A stretch of DNA of 64,000 nt from Streptococcus urinalis 2285-97. GTDB taxonomy: Bacteria > Bacillota > Bacilli > Lactobacillales > Streptococcaceae. The notes below the pieces were generated by a model. The model was not told the DNA's origin. It worked only from the letters and a program-made list of their open reading frames with translations, and did not search any database. A program made the translations under genes and the position numbers. Positions within the stretch are counted from its first letter, which is position 1; each line of letters starts with the position of its first letter. Of this stretch, positions 61,006 to 64,000 are shown one piece after another. The stretch spans positions 1 to 64,000 of the forward strand of contig NZ_AEUZ02000001.1 of the NCBI RefSeq assembly GCF_000188055.2, read 5' to 3'.

Positions 61006-61617
61006 ATGTCACGTTATACTGGTCCATCATGGAAACAATCACGTCGCCTAGGTTTATCACTTACAGGCACTGGTAAAGAATTAGCACGTCGTAACTACGT
61101 ACCTGGACAACATGGTCCTAACAATCGTAGTAAACTTTCAGAATATGGTTTACAACTTGCTGAAAAACAAAAATTACGTTTTTCATATGGTTTAGGTGAA
61201 AAACAATTCCGTAACTTGTTCGTTCAAGCAACAAAAGTTAAAGAAGGAACACTTGGTTTCAATTTTATGGTTCTTTTAGAACGTCGTCTTGATAATGTTG
61301 TTTATCGTTTAGGTTTAGCAACTACTCGTCGTCAAGCACGTCAATTTGTAAATCATGGACATATTTTAGTTGACGGAAAACGTGTTGATATTCCTTCATA
61401 CCGTGTTGAAGTTGGTCAAGTGATTTCAGTACGTGAAAAATCAATCAAAGTTCCAGCTATTCTTGAAGCTGTTGAAGCTACAATTGGACGTCCAGCTTTC
61501 GTTTCTTTTGATGCAGAAAAACTTGAAGGTTCATTAAAACGCCTTCCAGAACGCGATGAAATTAATCCAGAAATTAACGAACAACTTGTCGTTGAGTTCT
61601 ACAACAAAATGCTTTAA
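61006..61617 (+). CDS. rpsD: 30S ribosomal protein S4
   Basis: Primary 16S rRNA-binding and assembly protein, 203 residues, starting [16 protein letters not shown], with the S4 RNA-binding module at about 92-150 ([28 protein letters not shown] spans this). RBS AGAGGAGG precedes ATG. The zinc-ribbon cysteines of some S4 paralogues are absent, so it is the C-minus form. Monocistronic with an autoregulatory leader and terminator. Confidence 0.98.
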   Translation: MSRYTGPSWKQSRRLGLSLTGTGKELARRNYVPGQHGPNNRSKLSEYGLQLAEKQKLRFSYGLGEKQFRNLFVQATKVKEGTLGFNFMVLLERRLDNVVYRLGLATTRRQARQFVNHGHILVDGKRVDIPSYRVEVGQVISVREKSIKVPAILEAVEATIGRPAFVSFDAEKLEGSLKRLPERDEINPEINEQLVVEFYNKML

Positions 61618-61635
61618 TTTTCATATTGAATACTT

Positions 61636-61668
61636 AAAAAGCCTATTTTATAGGCTTTTTATTTTTTT
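61636..61668 (+). terminator. rpsD terminator
   Basis: AAAAAGCCTA and TAGGCTTTTT around TTTTA, followed by a T-run. Confidence 0.88.
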
Positions 61669-61711
61669 TGTCTAATGGATAGTATTTATGAGTATAAGGA
61701 AAGTTTTAATT

Positions 61712-61740
61712 AAAAAAGTCACTAACATTTTGACTTTTTT
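61712..61740 (-). terminator. Terminator of the DUF6440 gene
   Basis: AAAAAAGTCA and TGACTTTTTT form a 10-bp stem with a 9-base loop. On the minus strand it follows the DUF6440 stop codon. Confidence 0.75.
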
Positions 61741-61915
61741 AAGAATGTTTTTCGGTCCATTCTCTATTTAATTTTGGTTTTCTATTTGTGTCTAATAAAG
61801 GAATAAGGTGTGTTCTATTTTTGTAATATTCAATTCCTGTTTCATTATCCACGATAATTTGATCTCCTGGTCCACACTTAATATAAGTAAAGCGATATTT
61901 CATATCTTGACTCAT
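61739..61915 (-). CDS. DUF6440 family small protein
   Basis: A 58-residue protein with the GPGDQIIVDNETGIEY core and LIPLLDTNRKPK ending typical of DUF6440. ATG 61915 is seven bases after a strong AGGAGG; earlier in-frame ATGs lack a ribosome site. No signal or membrane segment. Function unknown. Single-gene unit. Confidence 0.82.
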   Translation of the reverse strand: MSQDMKYRFTYIKCGPGDQIIVDNETGIEYYKNRTHLIPLLDTNRKPKLNREWTEKHS

Positions 61916-62043
61916 TTGTATACCTCCTATTTTTAGATTATCATATCTTAGTTTCATAAGCAATAAAAGGTATCTAAGCTAAATTAATTGTTATTTTATC
62001 GTTGACTAGTATAATAATTATAGGAAAAGAAAGAAGGGTACTT

Positions 62044-62397
62044 ATGTCTTTTATTACAATTGTGTTAGTTTTACTTGTTGCCTTGGAATTCATTTACATT
62101 ATGTATTTGGAAACAATAGCAACTAGCTCTGAAAAAACATCTCAAATTTTTGGAATGTCTAAGGAAGAATTGCAAAGAGAATCTGTTCAAAATTTATTTA
62201 AAAATCAAGGTATATATAATCTTCTATTTGCTTTAGGACTTTTATACGGATTGATGACAAACCACTCTGATATTATTATTATGTTATTGATAGGGATAAT
62301 ACTGGTTGCTATTTATGGTGCAATCACTGTTAATAAAAAAATCGTGATTCAGCAAGCTGGTCTTGCTGTACTAGCTTTAATCAGTTTTTTCTTTTAG
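62044..62397 (+). CDS. DUF1304 family membrane protein
   Basis: A 117-residue membrane protein with about four hydrophobic segments and the family segments EFIYIMYLE and NQGIYNLLFALGL. ATG 62044 follows AAGAAGGG; an in-frame ATG at 62002 lacks a ribosome site. DUF1304 proteins have unknown function. It lies 37 bp before the frameshifted Nudix gene on the same strand. Confidence 0.86.
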   Translation: MSFITIVLVLLVALEFIYIMYLETIATSSEKTSQIFGMSKEELQRESVQNLFKNQGIYNLLFALGLLYGLMTNHSDIIIMLLIGIILVAIYGAITVNKKIVIQQAGLAVLALISFFF

Positions 62398-62434
62398 GGG
62401 AATATATTTGACTAATTAGTGATATTTAGATATG

Positions 62435-63067
62435 ATGACTTTACATTATAATTCAGAAAGTCAAAATATGAAGGATACCTTTTTATCACAGTTTAGACGT
62501 TATCAACCTCATCCTTTAGGAGAAAAAATAGATACGCTGTTCTCATTCCATTAATAACAATTAATGATCAATATCACATTTTATTTGAGAAACGAAGTCA
62601 AAAGATTTCACAGCCTGGAGAAGTTTCACTTCCTGGTGGAAAAGTCGAAGCTAATGAAAGTTATGAAGAAGCTGCAATTAGAGAAACAATGGAAGAGCTA
62701 TCTCTCTCAAAATCAGATATTCTTATTAGGAGAAATTGATTATATCGTTTTTTCAGATAGAACGATACATTGTTTTGTAGGAAAATTAGATATTACAAAT
62801 ACGTGTCAACTATCTGTAAATGATGAAGTTGACAAATTCTTTACAGTATCACTCAAATATTTTATAGAAAATAAACCTAAATATTATGATTTAAAGATGG
62901 ATATAGTTCCCAATCAAGATTTTCCATTTGAAAAAATTAATGATGGTGTCAATTATAAGTTTACACATCATAATCGAGCAATACCATTTTATGAAGGTTT
63001 AGATGAAACTATTTGGTGGCTTACTGCACAGTTTATTGATTGTTTTACAAAGATCATAAAAAAATAA
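62435..63067 (+). pseudogene. Nudix hydrolase (CoA pyrophosphatase-like) with two frameshifts
   Basis: The frame from ATG 62435 reads ...FRRYQPHPLGEK and stops at 62552. The middle continues in the -1 frame from about 62530 (RYAVLIPLITINDQYH...) and carries a complete Nudix box (GGKVEANESYEEAAIRETMEEL). It returns to the original frame after about 62720 (LLGEIDYIVFSDRTIHCF...) to the stop at 63067. Restoring one A near the A6 run at 62523-62528 and removing one base near 62716-62730 gives a roughly 210-residue protein of normal length. It is therefore a decayed gene or contains two sequencing errors. Confidence 0.85.
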
Positions 63068-63087
63068 GGCTATGCCTTATTTTTTTG
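63058..63087. terminator. Bidirectional terminator between the Nudix and ABM genes
   Basis: AAAATAAGGC and GCCTTATTTT form a long stem with a minimal loop, A/T flanks on both sides, between convergent genes. Confidence 0.85.
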
Positions 63088-63376
63088 TGATTTCTTGAAA
63101 TTGTTTGACTTCCATTTTGAGCTGGTATTTCTTTCTTAAGTCAGCAATTTGTGGCATCATTTCTGATTTATGATGAATGTCTATAGCTTCTTGATCAACC
63201 CATTCATCTATTAGTAAGAGTGCTTCAGGATCATCAAAAGATTTGAAATAATCAAATCTTAAATTTCCTTTTTGTTCTCTAATTTTAGTTACTAAACCTG
63301 ATGAAATCATTTCATTGGCAAACTCAAATGCAGATCCATTTTTTCCTCTATAGATAATATTTACTGTTACCGTCAT
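63077..63376 (-). CDS. Antibiotic biosynthesis monooxygenase (ABM) domain protein
   Basis: A 99-residue ferredoxin-fold protein of the ABM/YgiN family, with the conserved DYFKSFDDPEALLLIDEWVDQEAIDIHH segment (about 42-69). Such small dimeric proteins may oxidise quinols or bind small ligands. No cofactor motif. RBS AAGGAG-like sequence precedes ATG 63376. Stand-alone gene. Confidence 0.85.
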   Translation of the reverse strand: MTVTVNIIYRGKNGSAFEFANEMISSGLVTKIREQKGNLRFDYFKSFDDPEALLLIDEWVDQEAIDIHHKSEMMPQIADLRKKYQLKMEVKQFQEITKK

Positions 63377-63486
63377 AGTAAACTCCTTTTTGATAATTAT
63401 ACCATGTAAATGACTGATATTTTTTTAAAAAGATGATAAAATAGGATTAGTTTTCTGTCATTAAAATTAGAATTTTTGGAGGTAAG

Positions 63487-64000
63487 ATGTATCTAAGAAG
63501 CCATGATGGTTCAGCTATCTTTTTTAGATGTATTGGAAATGGTTTTCCTATCCTCTTTTTACATGGCAATAATTTGAGTAGTGATTATTTTCAAAATCAG
63601 TTAGAACTAGCTAAACAATATAAACTCATTTTTATTGATAGTAGAGCACAAGGAAAATCTGATCTTGTAACTAGTAGTATTTCATTTGAGAAGTTGACAG
63701 AAGATGTCAATCAAGTTTTGGAACATTTGTCTATCAATTCTTGTTTAATTGTTGGACACAGTGATGGTGCTAACTTAGCAATTTCATTTTGTCAAAAATA
63801 CCCTAATAAAGTAAAAGGACTTATTTTAAATTCTGGAAACGTGACCTTTAATGGCCTTAGAATCTTAAGTAGAATAGGTATTTTGATAGAACTATTTTTT
63901 TTAAGACTTCTATCAAAACGATCACTTTATTTTAAATCAAAATTATTAGTAGCAAAGCTTATGAAAGAAGAAATCAAACTAGATAAAGAACGTCTTAGGA
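63487..64000 (+). CDS. Alpha/beta hydrolase (3' end beyond the window)
   Basis: The first 171 codons of an alpha/beta-fold hydrolase. The oxyanion region FLHGNN (about 27-32), DSRAQGKSD and the nucleophile elbow GHSDGA (Ser about 92) are visible. A strong TTGGAGG precedes ATG. The reading frame is open to the window edge, so the catalytic His lies outside. Substrate unknown. Confidence 0.9.
   Translation, partial: MYLRSHDGSAIFFRCIGNGFPILFLHGNNLSSDYFQNQLELAKQYKLIFIDSRAQGKSDLVTSSISFEKLTEDVNQVLEHLSINSCLIVGHSDGANLAISFCQKYPNKVKGLILNSGNVTFNGLRILSRIGILIELFFLRLLSKRSLYFKSKLLVAKLMKEEIKLDKERLR

Overview
This window is chromosomal DNA of a low-GC Firmicute of the genus Streptococcus, and it spans the replication origin. 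The identification rests on gene content and order: rRNA operon, ftsH-hpt-tilS-(beta-lactamase-like)-divIC-rqcP-mfd-pth-ychF, an arginine deiminase cluster, rlmH-htrA-parB-dnaA-dnaN with DnaA boxes, the ECF transporter core, and mnmA-mnmG-gdpP-rplI-dnaB-veg-rpsD. The layout resembles the pyogenic group. The species cannot be fixed from sequence reading alone. No prophage, insertion sequence, CRISPR array or other mobile element was seen.

Layout: 1-4000 holds the 5' part of a 23S gene, tRNA-Ala and 16S on the minus strand, with two tandem promoters. 4025-16755 is a minus-strand housekeeping run: amino-acid permease, ftsH, hpt, tilS, a serine beta-lactamase-like protein, a 39-residue microgene, divIC, rqcP, mfd, pth and ychF. 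16849-21026 holds an XRE regulator, a DUF951 protein, a lipid kinase with an apparently leaderless mRNA, a sugar transporter and guaB. 21148-28246 is the arginine deiminase module: argR-type and Crp/Fnr-type regulators on minus, then a B3/4-domain protein, arcA, arcB, arcD and arcC on plus. 28276-35568 carries trpS, two membrane proteins, an ABC-F ATPase and a YfhO protein. Three tRNAs (Asn, Glu, Arg) and rlmH follow.

36800-41766 is the origin block: htrA, parB, dnaA, dnaN. DnaA boxes flank dnaA, and a five-fold CTA repeat of the DnaA-trio type lies between dnaA and dnaN. A near-perfect parS site is inside ecfA1. On the other side lie recF (frameshifted in this sequence), yaaA, two M16 peptidases, rodZ, pgsA, ecfA1-ecfA2-ecfT, an IsaA/SceD-like secreted protein, a HAD phosphatase, the two L-serine dehydratase subunits, mnmA, mnmG, gdpP, rplI, dnaB, veg and rpsD. 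Small conserved proteins, a frameshifted Nudix hydrolase and a truncated alpha/beta hydrolase end the window.

How it works together: the arc module converts arginine to ornithine, ammonia, CO2 and ATP, exchanging arginine for ornithine. It has a catabolite-repression site and palindromic operators. MnmA and MnmG modify U34 of tRNAs, possibly including the tRNA-Glu encoded here. GdpP degrades c-di-AMP. The order guaB-...-dnaA-dnaN next to recF, with ychF beyond guaB, suggests an inversion around oriC relative to the layout I recall for pyogenic streptococci. This is mainly core genome. The most interesting items are regulatory leaders, the origin rearrangement, frameshifts in recF and the Nudix gene, and a degenerate ABC-F protein. 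I found no convincing new multi-gene system.
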